A DNA stretch of 41,291 nt from Desulfobulbaceae bacterium. GTDB lineage: Bacteria; Desulfobacterota; Desulfobulbia; Desulfobulbales; Desulfobulbaceae. Numbering within the stretch: position 1 is the first letter of the stretch; each line of letters starts with the position of its first letter. The position numbers were made by a program, and so were the translations under genes. Positions 16,480-23,804 of the stretch are shown in pieces. The stretch covers positions 1 through 41,291 of the forward strand of contig WFUT01000011.1 of assembly GCA_015484845.1 (NCBI GenBank). Direction: 5' to 3'. The notes beneath the pieces were generated by a model that searched no databases, had not been told where the DNA came from, and was given only the letters and a program-made list of their open reading frames with translations.

Positions 16480-17183
16480 TTGACCCCGATGTAGATGGAG
16501 ACGATGCCGAAGGTGAGCGGCAGGCGCCGGGTCTCGCCAAAACCCGCCTTCTCCAGCATGGCCAGCAGCTCGCGCGGCTCGTAGAACTCGGCAATGGAGG
16601 AGGCCAGGTAGTCATAGGCCTCCTTGTCCCCGGAGATCAGGCCGGCGATACGCGGCAGCACCTGGTTGAGATAGAAGTTGTAGACCGGCTTGACAACGGG
16701 ATTGGTGGGCCGCGAGAACTCGAGAATCAGCAGCTTGCCCGTGGGCTGCAGGACCCGGTACATCTCGTTGAGTCCCTGCTGGGTGCGGGCCAGGTTGCGG
16801 ACACCAAAGGCCACGGTGCAGCCCCAGAAGGTATTGTCCGGGGCCGGGATCTCCTCGCCGTCGCCGCAGACCGGGAAGATCCGTTGCCGGCGGTCATCGT
16901 CGGGCAGGGCCCTGACACCGGCGCGCAGCATGTCCTCGCAGAAGTCCACGGCCAGCACCTGCCGGTTCTTTGCCTGCCGCGCCAGCTCCAGGGAGAGCGG
17001 CAGGGTGCCGGCGCAGAGATCAAGGACCGGGCCGGCAGGAAACTCCCGCAGCAGGCGGGTGGTCCGCCAGCGCCAGTAGCGATCGATCCGCATGGAGAGC
17101 AGCGAGTTGAGCAGGTCGTAGCGGCCGCTGATGGAGGCGAACTTGTCCCGGACAAATTTTTTCTTTTCTTCGGGTTGCTGCAT
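16476..17183 (-). CDS. ubiE: Demethylmenaquinone methyltransferase
   Basis: A 235-residue SAM-dependent methyltransferase catalysing the last step of menaquinone synthesis. The UbiE pattern is clear: KFVRDKFASISGRYDLLNSLLSMRIDRYWR at the N-terminus, SAM motif I VLDLCAGTLPLSLELA, CTVAFGVRNLA and the C-terminal FYEPRELLAMLEKAGF. It sits between mqnA (23 bases upstream) and ubiX (4-base overlap). Given the futalosine genes alongside, it is assigned to menaquinone and not ubiquinone. Confidence 0.95.
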   Translation of the reverse strand: MQQPEEKKKFVRDKFASISGRYDLLNSLLSMRIDRYWRWRTTRLLREFPAGPVLDLCAGTLPLSLELARQAKNRQVLAVDFCEDMLRAGVRALPDDDRRQRIFPVCGDGEEIPAPDNTFWGCTVAFGVRNLARTQQGLNEMYRVLQPTGKLLILEFSRPTNPVVKPVYNFYLNQVLPRIAGLISGDKEAYDYLASSIAEFYEPRELLAMLEKAGFGETRRLPLTFGIVSIYIGVK

Positions 17184-17206
17184 GTCGGTGAGCGATTGTA
17201 AAAAAA

Positions 17207-18025
17207 TCAGAAAATTTTCAGCGGTAACGCGGCCGGATCGGCCTCGCCCCGCTTGATCAGGGCGCTGAAGAACCGTTCCAGGGCCTGCTGCTTGACCGCG
17301 CCAAGGTCATACTCCATGGCCCTGAGGTACCGTGAACAGGCCTCGCAGTCCATGGGAATCCGGCGCGCCACCCGGTCGCAGATCTCGGGCAGCCGGTCCA
17401 GGCCCTGGCGGCGGCACTCCAGGAAGGCGGTGCCCACGGCGCGGGCCGCGTCGGCGTTTGCCGCCAGGAACTCCTCCCGCACCGCGCAGACGGCAAAGAC
17501 AAAGGGCAGGCCGGTATTGCGGTGCCACGCCTCGCCCAGGTCAAGACAAAAGGGATACCGATCCTCCTGGCGCAACCGCAGGGCCTCGTCGCCAATGGCC
17601 AGGACAGCGCTTATCTCCGCCCCATCGTGGGCGCCAAAGACCTCGCCCCTGACATAGGCGGGCGCAACCCCCAGGAACTCCTCCAGGACCAGCCGCACCA
17701 GGCAGACCGAGGTATCGGACTGGCCGGTGAGCAGGACCACCCTCCCCTGCAGCTCCGCCGGCGGTACCATGGAGAAGAGAAAGACCGATCCCACCGGCCC
17801 GGTGGCGCTGATGGAGAGATCGGCCAGGATCCGGTACCGGGCCGGCCGGGCCGCGTACTCGTAGGAGGAGACAAAGCCGAGATCAAGCTCGTCCGCGGCC
17901 AGCATCCGGTTCAGGGTCGAGGGCGGCGCCTCGATCACGTGCCAGTCCGGCTGCCGGACCCGCTCCTTCCACACCTCGTAGATGGGCGCGGTATTGATGT
18001 AGTTCACCATGCCGATGCGGACCAT
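17207..18025 (-). CDS. mqnA: Chorismate dehydratase MqnA
   Basis: A 272-residue enzyme with a periplasmic-binding-protein-like fold that removes water from chorismate to give 3-enolpyruvoylbenzoate, the entry step of the futalosine route. RIGMVNYINTAPIYEVW is the classic MqnA start. VIEAPPSTLNRMLAADELDLGFVSSYEYA and the TGQSDTSVCLVRLVLEEFLG segment follow. The gene begins three bases after the amidohydrolase stop, with GGAGAG upstream. Confidence 0.95.
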   Translation of the reverse strand: MVRIGMVNYINTAPIYEVWKERVRQPDWHVIEAPPSTLNRMLAADELDLGFVSSYEYAARPARYRILADLSISATGPVGSVFLFSMVPPAELQGRVVLLTGQSDTSVCLVRLVLEEFLGVAPAYVRGEVFGAHDGAEISAVLAIGDEALRLRQEDRYPFCLDLGEAWHRNTGLPFVFAVCAVREEFLAANADAARAVGTAFLECRRQGLDRLPEICDRVARRIPMDCEACSRYLRAMEYDLGAVKQQALERFFSALIKRGEADPAALPLKIF

Positions 18026-18028
18026 GAT

Positions 18029-19255
18029 TCAGCGCTCTCCGATCCAGCGGGGTTGTATGGACCGACCGGCGGTGACAAGGAACTCGTACAGTTCGTCATC
18101 ATGCGCCGGTGGCGTGGGCAGGGCAATGGCCAGGATGTCGGCCCGCCTGCCCTCTTTCAGGCTGCCAAGCTCATCAAGATGCAGGGCCCGCGCCCCGCCC
18201 AGGGTGGCCATGGCCAGGATGTCCGCCGGGGCCACCTGCGGGTGGGCCCGGGCGAGCAGCCGCATCTCCTGCCAGAGGGAGAGCTCCGGGTTGGAGGCCA
18301 GGCTGTCGGTGCCCAGGGCAGGCAGCAGGCCGTGGCGCAGGAACCCGGCCAGGGGCGGGCGTCCCACGGCCAGGAACCGGTTGCTGCCCGGACAGAGGCA
18401 GACCCCGGCCCCGGTCGCGGCCAGCAGGCCGATCTCGTCCTCGCTCACGTGGACCGCGTGAACGCACAGGGTCTTGTCGTCCAGCACACCGAGATCATGT
18501 AAGTACTGCACCGAGCCGGTGTTGTCAATTCCGGTGGGGCGGAAACTCCCGTCCCAGAAACCGCGGCGGCGCAGGAAGGCAGGCAGCTCGCCCCGGCCGG
18601 TGCTGACCATCTCCACCTCGGCCGCGGTCTCGGCCACGTGAATGGGAAAGATGTGGCCCAGCCGACGGGCCCGCTTCTTCAACTCCTGCAGCAGCACCGC
18701 GTGCACGGAATAGGGTGCGTGCGCTGTACAGCAGGTGCGACTCTCTTCCCTGGCCAGCCGGTCCAGGTGGGCCGGCAGCCCTGCCCTGCCATGGCCCAGG
18801 TACTCGGTAAAGTGGAGGAGCACGCCCGGGAAGGTCTCCTGCAGGCCGCGGGCCACCGGGGTGTTGCCGATATCGGCCACCGCGATGACGCCGTCTGCGT
18901 GCATCCGGGCCAGGGTGTCGGCGGCCGCGGCCAGGATCTCTTCGTCGCTGCGACCGTCGGCCATGCGGGCGGCAAGCAGGGCCTCGACCCAGGTGGTGAA
19001 ACCGGCGGGCCTGGTCTGGTTGAGATGGGAGAGGTGGGAAAGCTCGAGGTGGGCGTGAGCATTGACCAGGCCCGGCAGGAGGACCTGTTGCTCGTGGTCA
19101 ACAACCGGGCGGCCGGAAAAACCGGCCCGGAGATCGGCAAACGGTCCCATCGCCACGATGCGGCCCTGGCGCACGGCAATGCCGCCATCGGCGAGAACCG
19201 GCCGGGTGACGGGAATGATCCACGGGGCCCGGTGGATGGTGACGGTGGCGTCCAC
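18029..19255 (-). CDS. Amidohydrolase, probable aminodeoxyfutalosine deaminase (MqnX-like)
   Basis: A 408-residue metal-dependent hydrolase of the AtzF/TrzA-like amidohydrolase group. Metal ligands are visible in NAHAHLELS (HxH), HVAETAAE, CVHAVHVSEDE and the late GTDSLASNPE aspartate. Located directly between mqnC and mqnA, it is best explained as the deaminase turning 6-amino-6-deoxyfutalosine into futalosine, which implies that a futalosine hydrolase (MqnB) is encoded elsewhere. The start is a GTG at 19255 with no recognisable ribosome site. The family is certain; the specific substrate is inferred from neighbours. Confidence 0.85.
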   Translation of the reverse strand: MDATVTIHRAPWIIPVTRPVLADGGIAVRQGRIVAMGPFADLRAGFSGRPVVDHEQQVLLPGLVNAHAHLELSHLSHLNQTRPAGFTTWVEALLAARMADGRSDEEILAAAADTLARMHADGVIAVADIGNTPVARGLQETFPGVLLHFTEYLGHGRAGLPAHLDRLAREESRTCCTAHAPYSVHAVLLQELKKRARRLGHIFPIHVAETAAEVEMVSTGRGELPAFLRRRGFWDGSFRPTGIDNTGSVQYLHDLGVLDDKTLCVHAVHVSEDEIGLLAATGAGVCLCPGSNRFLAVGRPPLAGFLRHGLLPALGTDSLASNPELSLWQEMRLLARAHPQVAPADILAMATLGGARALHLDELGSLKEGRRADILAIALPTPPAHDDELYEFLVTAGRSIQPRWIGER

Positions 19256-19285
19256 GAGAAAAGAAAATAAAAAAAATCTGCCGGT

Positions 19286-20350
19286 TCAGAGCAGGGTGTA
19301 GTCCATGCGCCGCTGCCTGGGCTCGAAGCCGGCGTCCGTGACCAGGCGCTGGATCTCCTGCTCGGAGAGGCGGAAATGGACCCCGGCCGCGGCGACCACG
19401 TTCTCCTCGATCATGGTGGACCCGAAATCATTGGCCCCGAAGAAGAGGGAGACCTGGGCGATCTTCGGCCCCTGGGTCACCCAGGAGGCCTGGATATTAT
19501 CGAAATTGTCGAGAAAGATGCGGCTGAGCGCCAGCATGCGCAGGTAGCCGAAGCCGGTGGTCTTCTCGATCTCCACCGCATCGGCCAGGGCGGTGTTGTC
19601 GGGCTGGAAGGGCCAGGGGATGAAGGCGGTGAAACCGCCGGTGCGGTCCTGCAGGTCGCGCAGCCGCTGCAGGTGCTCCAGCCGCTCTTCCATGGTCTCC
19701 ACGTGGCCGAACATCATGGTGGCAGTGGTCCGCATGCCCAGCTCGTGGGCCTCTTCCATGACCTGGATCCAGCGGTCGGCTGAACACTTGCGCGGTGCGA
19801 GCATCCGGCGCACCCGGTCGCTGAGGATCTCGGCCCCGCCGCCGGGCATGGAGTCGAGGCCGGCCGCCATGAGACGCTGCAGCACCTCGCGGCTGCTGAG
19901 CCCGGACAGCTCGGCAAAGTGGCAGATCTCGGGCGGCGAGAAACCGTGCACGTGGATGCCGGTCTCCTTCATGAAGCCGAGCATCTCCTCGTAGAACTCC
20001 AGCGGCAGGTCGGGATGGAGGCCGCCCTGGAGCAGGATCTGGGTGCCGCCCAGCTCCTGGGTCTCGCGGATCTTGCGCAGCAGTTCGTCCCTGGAGAGCA
20101 CCGAGCCTCCACCGTCTTCGGGCGCCTTGAAAAAGGCGCAGAACTTACAGGCCGAGATGCAAACATCGGTGTAGTTGATGTTGCGGTCAATGACATAGGT
20201 GACAACCGGCTGCGGGTGCAGCCGCCGGCGGATGGCGTTGGCCATGAACCCGAGGCGGTGCAGGTCGCAGTCGCGGGCAAGGACCAGGAAGTCCTCGCCG
20301 TCGATCCGCTGCCCGGCCATCACCCTGTCTGTTATTTCCCGTAGAGACAT
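19286..20350 (-). CDS. mqnC: Cyclic dehypoxanthinyl futalosine synthase MqnC
   Basis: A 354-residue radical SAM enzyme that cyclises dehypoxanthinyl futalosine. The cluster motif is C64-x3-C68-x2-C71 inside DRNINYTDVCISACKFCAFF. GGLHPDLPLEFYEEML and SMPGGGAEILSDRVR follow, and GSTMIEENVVAAAG near the C-terminus separates MqnC from its paralogue MqnE. AAGG lies about eight bases before the ATG. A 394-base gap with repeated hairpins separates it from mqnE upstream. Confidence 0.95.
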   Translation of the reverse strand: MSLREITDRVMAGQRIDGEDFLVLARDCDLHRLGFMANAIRRRLHPQPVVTYVIDRNINYTDVCISACKFCAFFKAPEDGGGSVLSRDELLRKIRETQELGGTQILLQGGLHPDLPLEFYEEMLGFMKETGIHVHGFSPPEICHFAELSGLSSREVLQRLMAAGLDSMPGGGAEILSDRVRRMLAPRKCSADRWIQVMEEAHELGMRTTATMMFGHVETMEERLEHLQRLRDLQDRTGGFTAFIPWPFQPDNTALADAVEIEKTTGFGYLRMLALSRIFLDNFDNIQASWVTQGPKIAQVSLFFGANDFGSTMIEENVVAAAGVHFRLSEQEIQRLVTDAGFEPRQRRMDYTLL

Positions 20351-20440
20351 TTTTCAGACCTTGTTAAATAGCATGACAAACTATTTGTAACGTGTAGATC
20401 TATCAAGATATTACATGGTAATTGGACACACAACGGCAGC

Positions 20441-20640
20441 AGTACGCAAATGGCGCAGAGCGCCTGGTGAGGTGTTGCACCGCAGAGCGGTGCAACAAGA
20501 ACAACCACCCTCCAGGTTCTCCCCTAAACGCCGGGCGCCACATCAACCTCGTGACACCGCTCTGCAGGCGTGAAGGATTTTCAACCTCGTGACACCGCTC
20601 ATTTTCAACCTCGTGACACCGCTCTGCGGTGTCACGTTGG
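20441..20640 (+). repeat. Two-hairpin interspersed element, copy A
   Basis: The first hairpin is GTTGCACCG-CAGAG-CGGTGCAAC (20474-20496) and the second GTGACACCG-CTCTG-CGGTGTCAC (20613-20635). The stretch from ATGGCGCAGAGCGCC through both hairpins aligns nearly end to end with the reverse complement of 40176-40310, so it is one composite element and not two independent palindromes. This copy is longer because of a tandem array before the second hairpin. Confidence 0.8.
20543..20624 (+). repeat. Three identical 20-base direct repeats
   Basis: TCAACCTCGTGACACCGCTC occurs at 20543-20562, 20581-20600 and 20605-20624, with unequal spacers of 18 and 4 bases. The unit includes the left arm of the second hairpin of the element. 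Confidence 0.95.
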
Positions 20641-20744
20641 TTGCGCCCGCTCTGCAGCCATGGAGGATTCAATGAAATTCTCTGGAGTACACCATCGCCG
20701 ATCCACGTGACCGCCCATGCCGGTCCAGCCTGGCCAGCCATCTC

Positions 20745-21839
20745 CTAGTAAGTGGACAGCACATTGTAGAGGGTATCCCGCTCCACGGGATCGCGGCCTG
20801 CCTCGCGGATGAGCCGGATCAGGGTCCTGTGGCCCAGGGCCTGCTCGGTCTCGGCACCGGCCATGTGGGTGATCACCTCTTCCTTGACCGTGCCGTCCAT
20901 GTCGTCGGCGCCGAACGAGAGCGCCACCTGGGCCAGCTTGGGGCCGATCATCACCCAGTAGGCCTTGATATGGGGAAAGTTGTCCAGCATGAGCCGGGCC
21001 ACGGCAATGTTCTTCAGGTCATTTATGCCGGTGGTCCCGGAGTGGTCCGACATCTCGGTATTCTTCGGGTGAAAGGCCAGGGGAATAAAGGCCAGGAAAC
21101 CGCCGGTCTCGTCCTGGGTCCTGCGCAGGGCGTCCAGGTGCTCGAGCCGTTCGTCCACGGTCTCGATATGGCCATAGAGCAGGGTCGCGTTGGTATGCAG
21201 GCCGTGCCGGTGCGCGGTCCGGGTCACCTCGAGCCACCCCTCGCCGGAGAGCTTGCGCTCGCAGGTGAGCTTGCGGATGCGCGGGCTGAACACCTCGGCA
21301 CCGCCGCCGGGGATGGAGCCCAGCCCCGCCTCCTTGAGCTCCTCCAGGGTGTCGGCCACCGGTTTTCCGGCCAGCTCGGCCAGGTGGTGGATCTCGACGC
21401 AGGTAAAGGCCTGGATGTGGACATCGGGCCGCTCCTCCTTGATAACGCGCAGGATATCGAGATAGTAGGAGTAGGGCAGGTCCGGATGAATGCCACCCAC
21501 CATGTGGATCTCGGTGATGGGCTCGTTGAGCCGTTCGCGCACCTTGGCCCGCACATCCTCCACGCCCATCTCGTAGGCCTGCTCATGCCCCTTCTCCTTG
21601 CCAAAGGCGCAGAACTTGCAGAGGTTGGTGCAGACGTTGGAGTAATTGATGTGCTGGTTGTAGATAAAAAAGGCCTGGTTGCCGTTCTTGCGCTCACGGA
21701 CGATGTTGGCCAGGTAGCCCAGGGCCAGGATGTCCGGGCACTCGTAGAGACGGCGCCCGTCCTCCAGGCTGAGACGTTCTTCGGCGCGGACCCTGGCGAG
21801 GATATCGCCGAGCCCGGCCTGTTCGATGTACGAATCCAT
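20745..21839 (-). CDS. mqnE: Aminodeoxyfutalosine synthase MqnE
   Basis: A 364-residue radical SAM enzyme that couples 3-enolpyruvoylbenzoate with SAM to form 6-amino-6-deoxyfutalosine. The cluster motif is C70-x3-C74-x2-C77 within HINYSNVCTNLCKFCAFGK. VGGIHPDLPYSYYLDIL, SIPGGGAEVFSPRIR and FIPLAFHPKNTEMS are typical of MqnE. It is the first menaquinone gene after the rpoD terminator; no ribosome site is visible before the ATG. It is paralogous to mqnC downstream. Confidence 0.95.
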   Translation of the reverse strand: MDSYIEQAGLGDILARVRAEERLSLEDGRRLYECPDILALGYLANIVRERKNGNQAFFIYNQHINYSNVCTNLCKFCAFGKEKGHEQAYEMGVEDVRAKVRERLNEPITEIHMVGGIHPDLPYSYYLDILRVIKEERPDVHIQAFTCVEIHHLAELAGKPVADTLEELKEAGLGSIPGGGAEVFSPRIRKLTCERKLSGEGWLEVTRTAHRHGLHTNATLLYGHIETVDERLEHLDALRRTQDETGGFLAFIPLAFHPKNTEMSDHSGTTGINDLKNIAVARLMLDNFPHIKAYWVMIGPKLAQVALSFGADDMDGTVKEEVITHMAGAETEQALGHRTLIRLIREAGRDPVERDTLYNVLSTY

Positions 21840-21860
21840 GGGAAGCGAGGGGGTAGAGAT

Positions 21861-21894
21861 GAAAAAGACACAGCCCCGTCACGGGACGGGGCTG
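21861..21894 (-). terminator. Terminator between rpoD and mqnE
   Basis: CAGCCCCGTC (21871-21880) and GACGGGGCTG (21885-21894) form a perfect 10-base stem with a four-base loop; on the minus strand TGTCTTTTTC follows. It begins 15 bases after the rpoD stop and ends 22 bases before the mqnE start. Confidence 0.85.
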
Positions 21895-21908
21895 ATACAG
21901 GGGTCGTG

Positions 21909-23228
21909 TCAGTCGAGGAAATATCGCAGCTTTTCGCGCCGGCTGGAATGACGCAGCCGATTGAGCGCCTTTTTCTCGATCTGGCGGATACGTTCACGGG
22001 AGACATTGAACCGTTTGCCGATCTCCTCCAGGGTGTACTCGGCCTTTTCGCCGATACCGAACCGGAGACGGATGATCTTCTCCTCGCGGTCGGTGAGCGT
22101 GGAGAGGACCTCGGTGACCCGGTTGGACAGCTCCCTGTTCTGGACCGCGTCGTAGGGTGACTCGGACTCCTGGTTCTCCAGGAAATCGCCCAGGGTGGAG
22201 TCGTCGTCGCCCACCGGCGTCTCCAGGGAGATGGGCTCGCGCGACGCCTCCAGGATGGCGAGGATCTTGTCCATGGGCAGATCCGTCATCTTGGAGATCT
22301 CCACCGGCGTGGGCTCGCGGCCCAGCTCCTTGAGCAGCGAGTAGAACGCCTTGAAGAACTGGCTGCGCAGCTCGAGGAAATGGACCGGCAGCCGGATGGT
22401 CCGGGTCTTGTCCAGGATGGCGCGGGTGATGGCCTGCCTGATCCACCAGGAGGCATAGGTGGAAAACTTGTTGCCCTTCTTGTAGTCAAAGCGGAACACG
22501 GCCCGCATCAGCCCCAGGTTGCCCTCCTGGATCAGGTCGGCCAGGGTGAGGCCCTGGTGCATGTAGCGCTTGGCGATGGAGACCACCAGGCGAAGGTTGG
22601 CCCGGATCATGGAGTCCTTGGCCACCTCGATGGAGCGGTTGTAGGCCTCGATCTTGGTATGCAGCTCGAACAGCTCGCGCTTCTCGGGGTACTTGCGCGT
22701 GGCCAGGCTGACGCAGTGGCGCATGTAGTTGAGCTGCTGCTTCTTGGGCTTGAGCGAGGGATCGCGGCGCTGCCACAGGTCGATGCGCTCGATGAGCATC
22801 TTCATCTCCGTGGTGCCGGAGGTATCCTCGCGGATGGCCTGGACAATGGCGTCAAACCCCTCGCGGATGGTCTTGGAATACTTTGCCTCCTCCTCGGGGG
22901 TCAGCAGGTCGAACTGCCCCATCTCCCGCAGGTAGGTGGTTGTGGTCTCCTCGGAATCGTGCTCCTCGCTGTCCGGCAGCGGCTCGCTCACTGCCTCGTC
23001 TTCAACCTGTTTCTTGCCTGTCCATTCCTCGCCGGACAGGGTCTTCTTTTTTCCCGACTTCTCCAGGGTGACGATCTCGATGTTGTTCTCACCGAGAAAA
23101 TCAAACAGCTCCTCTATTGCCCCGGGATCCTTGATCTCTTCGGGCAGCAGTTCGTTAAGATGCTGAAAGGTGATGCATCCTTCGTTTTTTCCAGCCTCAA
23201 GAAGGTCATTTTTGATACTTGTCAGCAC
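21909..23228 (-). CDS. rpoD: RNA polymerase sigma factor, RpoD/SigA group
   Basis: A 439-residue primary-type sigma factor. A region 1.1-like domain (residues about 15-55, ITFQHLNELLPEEIKDPGAIEELFDFL) is followed by region 1.2 (TYLREMGQFDLLTPEEEAKYSK). Regions 2.1-2.4 contain LADLIQEGNLGLMRAVFRFDY and TYASWWIRQAITRAI. Region 3 and region 4.2 end the protein with YTLEEIGKRFNVSRERIRQIEKKAL. The start is a GTG at 23228 with AGGAGGG nine bases before it. It is shorter than E. coli RpoD because the non-conserved region between 1.2 and 2 is small. The region 4.2 sequence and the presence of 1.1 argue against RpoS. Confidence 0.93.
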   Translation of the reverse strand: MLTSIKNDLLEAGKNEGCITFQHLNELLPEEIKDPGAIEELFDFLGENNIEIVTLEKSGKKKTLSGEEWTGKKQVEDEAVSEPLPDSEEHDSEETTTTYLREMGQFDLLTPEEEAKYSKTIREGFDAIVQAIREDTSGTTEMKMLIERIDLWQRRDPSLKPKKQQLNYMRHCVSLATRKYPEKRELFELHTKIEAYNRSIEVAKDSMIRANLRLVVSIAKRYMHQGLTLADLIQEGNLGLMRAVFRFDYKKGNKFSTYASWWIRQAITRAILDKTRTIRLPVHFLELRSQFFKAFYSLLKELGREPTPVEISKMTDLPMDKILAILEASREPISLETPVGDDDSTLGDFLENQESESPYDAVQNRELSNRVTEVLSTLTDREEKIIRLRFGIGEKAEYTLEEIGKRFNVSRERIRQIEKKALNRLRHSSRREKLRYFLD

Positions 23229-23263
23229 CTGCCTTCTCCCTCCTGCAGCAATGGTTTACATGC

Positions 23264-23287
23264 AAAAAAGGCGTGACGCGCCTTTCA
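23264..23287 (-). terminator. Terminator-like hairpin in the rpoD leader
   Basis: AAAGGCG and CGCCTTT form a 7-base stem with a five-base loop, followed on the minus strand by a run of T's. It lies 36 bases before the rpoD start, downstream of both candidate promoters. Confidence 0.7.
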
Positions 23288-23305
23288 TAACATAAAGAGA
23301 AGAGT

Positions 23306-23334
23306 ATTCTAATGCATCCTGCACAAAAAAGCAA
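23306..23334 (-). promoter_or_regulatory. Proximal rpoD promoter candidate
   Basis: Read on the minus strand, TTGCTT (23329-23334) and TAGAAT (23306-23311) are 17 bases apart. A transcript would start near 23299 and immediately contain the terminator-like hairpin. Confidence 0.5.
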
Positions 23335-23748
23335 ATAAAGTGTTTGGCGGTCGTGGCACTCCCCGGAAGGCACCAACATCAGCCACCTGTTTCCAATTGA
23401 AAAAAATTCAAATCCCGTGTTTCATTGAGTTCCGCCCTGGTCGGATCGGCGGTACATATAAAATCCATTCCCGACGCGCCGGGCACAACAAGCGATGACA
23501 ACAGAGGCACAGGGAGCTGACGCCCTGCCACCCCCCCGCAGGCGGAAACCTGTCCGGCTTTACGTTCCCTGGTTCCTGCTTTTCGACAACGCCACACCGT
23601 GGCACATCCCCCGACGCCCGTCCGTTGGTCGGCCCGGGATTTCGGAACGTCTGCCGTCGCCCGTTCCATGGACAGTAGCCGTCGCTGTCGCCCCGGTCCG
23701 GGGGCTGCACGGATCTCGGGTCTGCCGCGGAACAGGGGCACTTTATGA

Positions 23749-23777
23749 ATTATAAGTCCATTATGAAATGAAGTCTA
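23749..23777 (-). promoter_or_regulatory. Distal promoter upstream of rpoD
   Basis: Read on the minus strand, TAGACT (23772-23777), a 17-base spacer and a perfect TATAAT (23749-23754). It lies just before malQ, which is on the other strand. Confidence 0.6.
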
Positions 23778-23804
23778 CACCAACATGGGGAAAAACCTAA
23801 GCAG

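Larger units (their letters stand above)
20351..20744. other. Repeat-filled gap inside the menaquinone block
   Basis: No credible gene is present in these 394 bases. About half is the two-hairpin element (20441-20640) with an internal tandem array; the rest shows nothing I recognise. Confidence 0.7.
23264..23742 (-). ncRNA. Candidate structured RNA or long leader upstream of rpoD
   Basis: A good promoter (23749-23777), a chain of short perfect hairpins and a terminator (23264-23287) bracket about 480 bases with no believable protein gene. Hairpins seen: GCCCC/GGGGC at 23690-23705, GACAG/CTGTC at 23671-23689, GGAACG/CGTTCC at 23644-23667, GCCAC/GTGGC at 23591-23603 and CAGGG/CCCTG at 23510-23527. 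It does not show the conserved blocks of RNase P RNA, tmRNA, 6S or SRP RNA that I could check by eye. It may simply be a long 5' leader of rpoD. Confidence 0.35.

Noticed and set aside
20543-20624. CRISPR-like array
   Set aside because: Only three 20-base units with spacers of 18 and 4 bases, and the unit is part of an interspersed hairpin element also found elsewhere; not a CRISPR array.
23379-23741. Minus-strand frame of 120 codons upstream of rpoD
   Set aside because: No ribosome site, an Arg/Gly-rich product with no domain, and the same bases form a chain of perfect hairpins; RNA structure is the better explanation.
23229-23804. Riboswitch (cobalamin, TPP or c-di-GMP class) in the rpoD gap
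   Set aside because: None of the conserved core blocks of these classes could be found on either strand.
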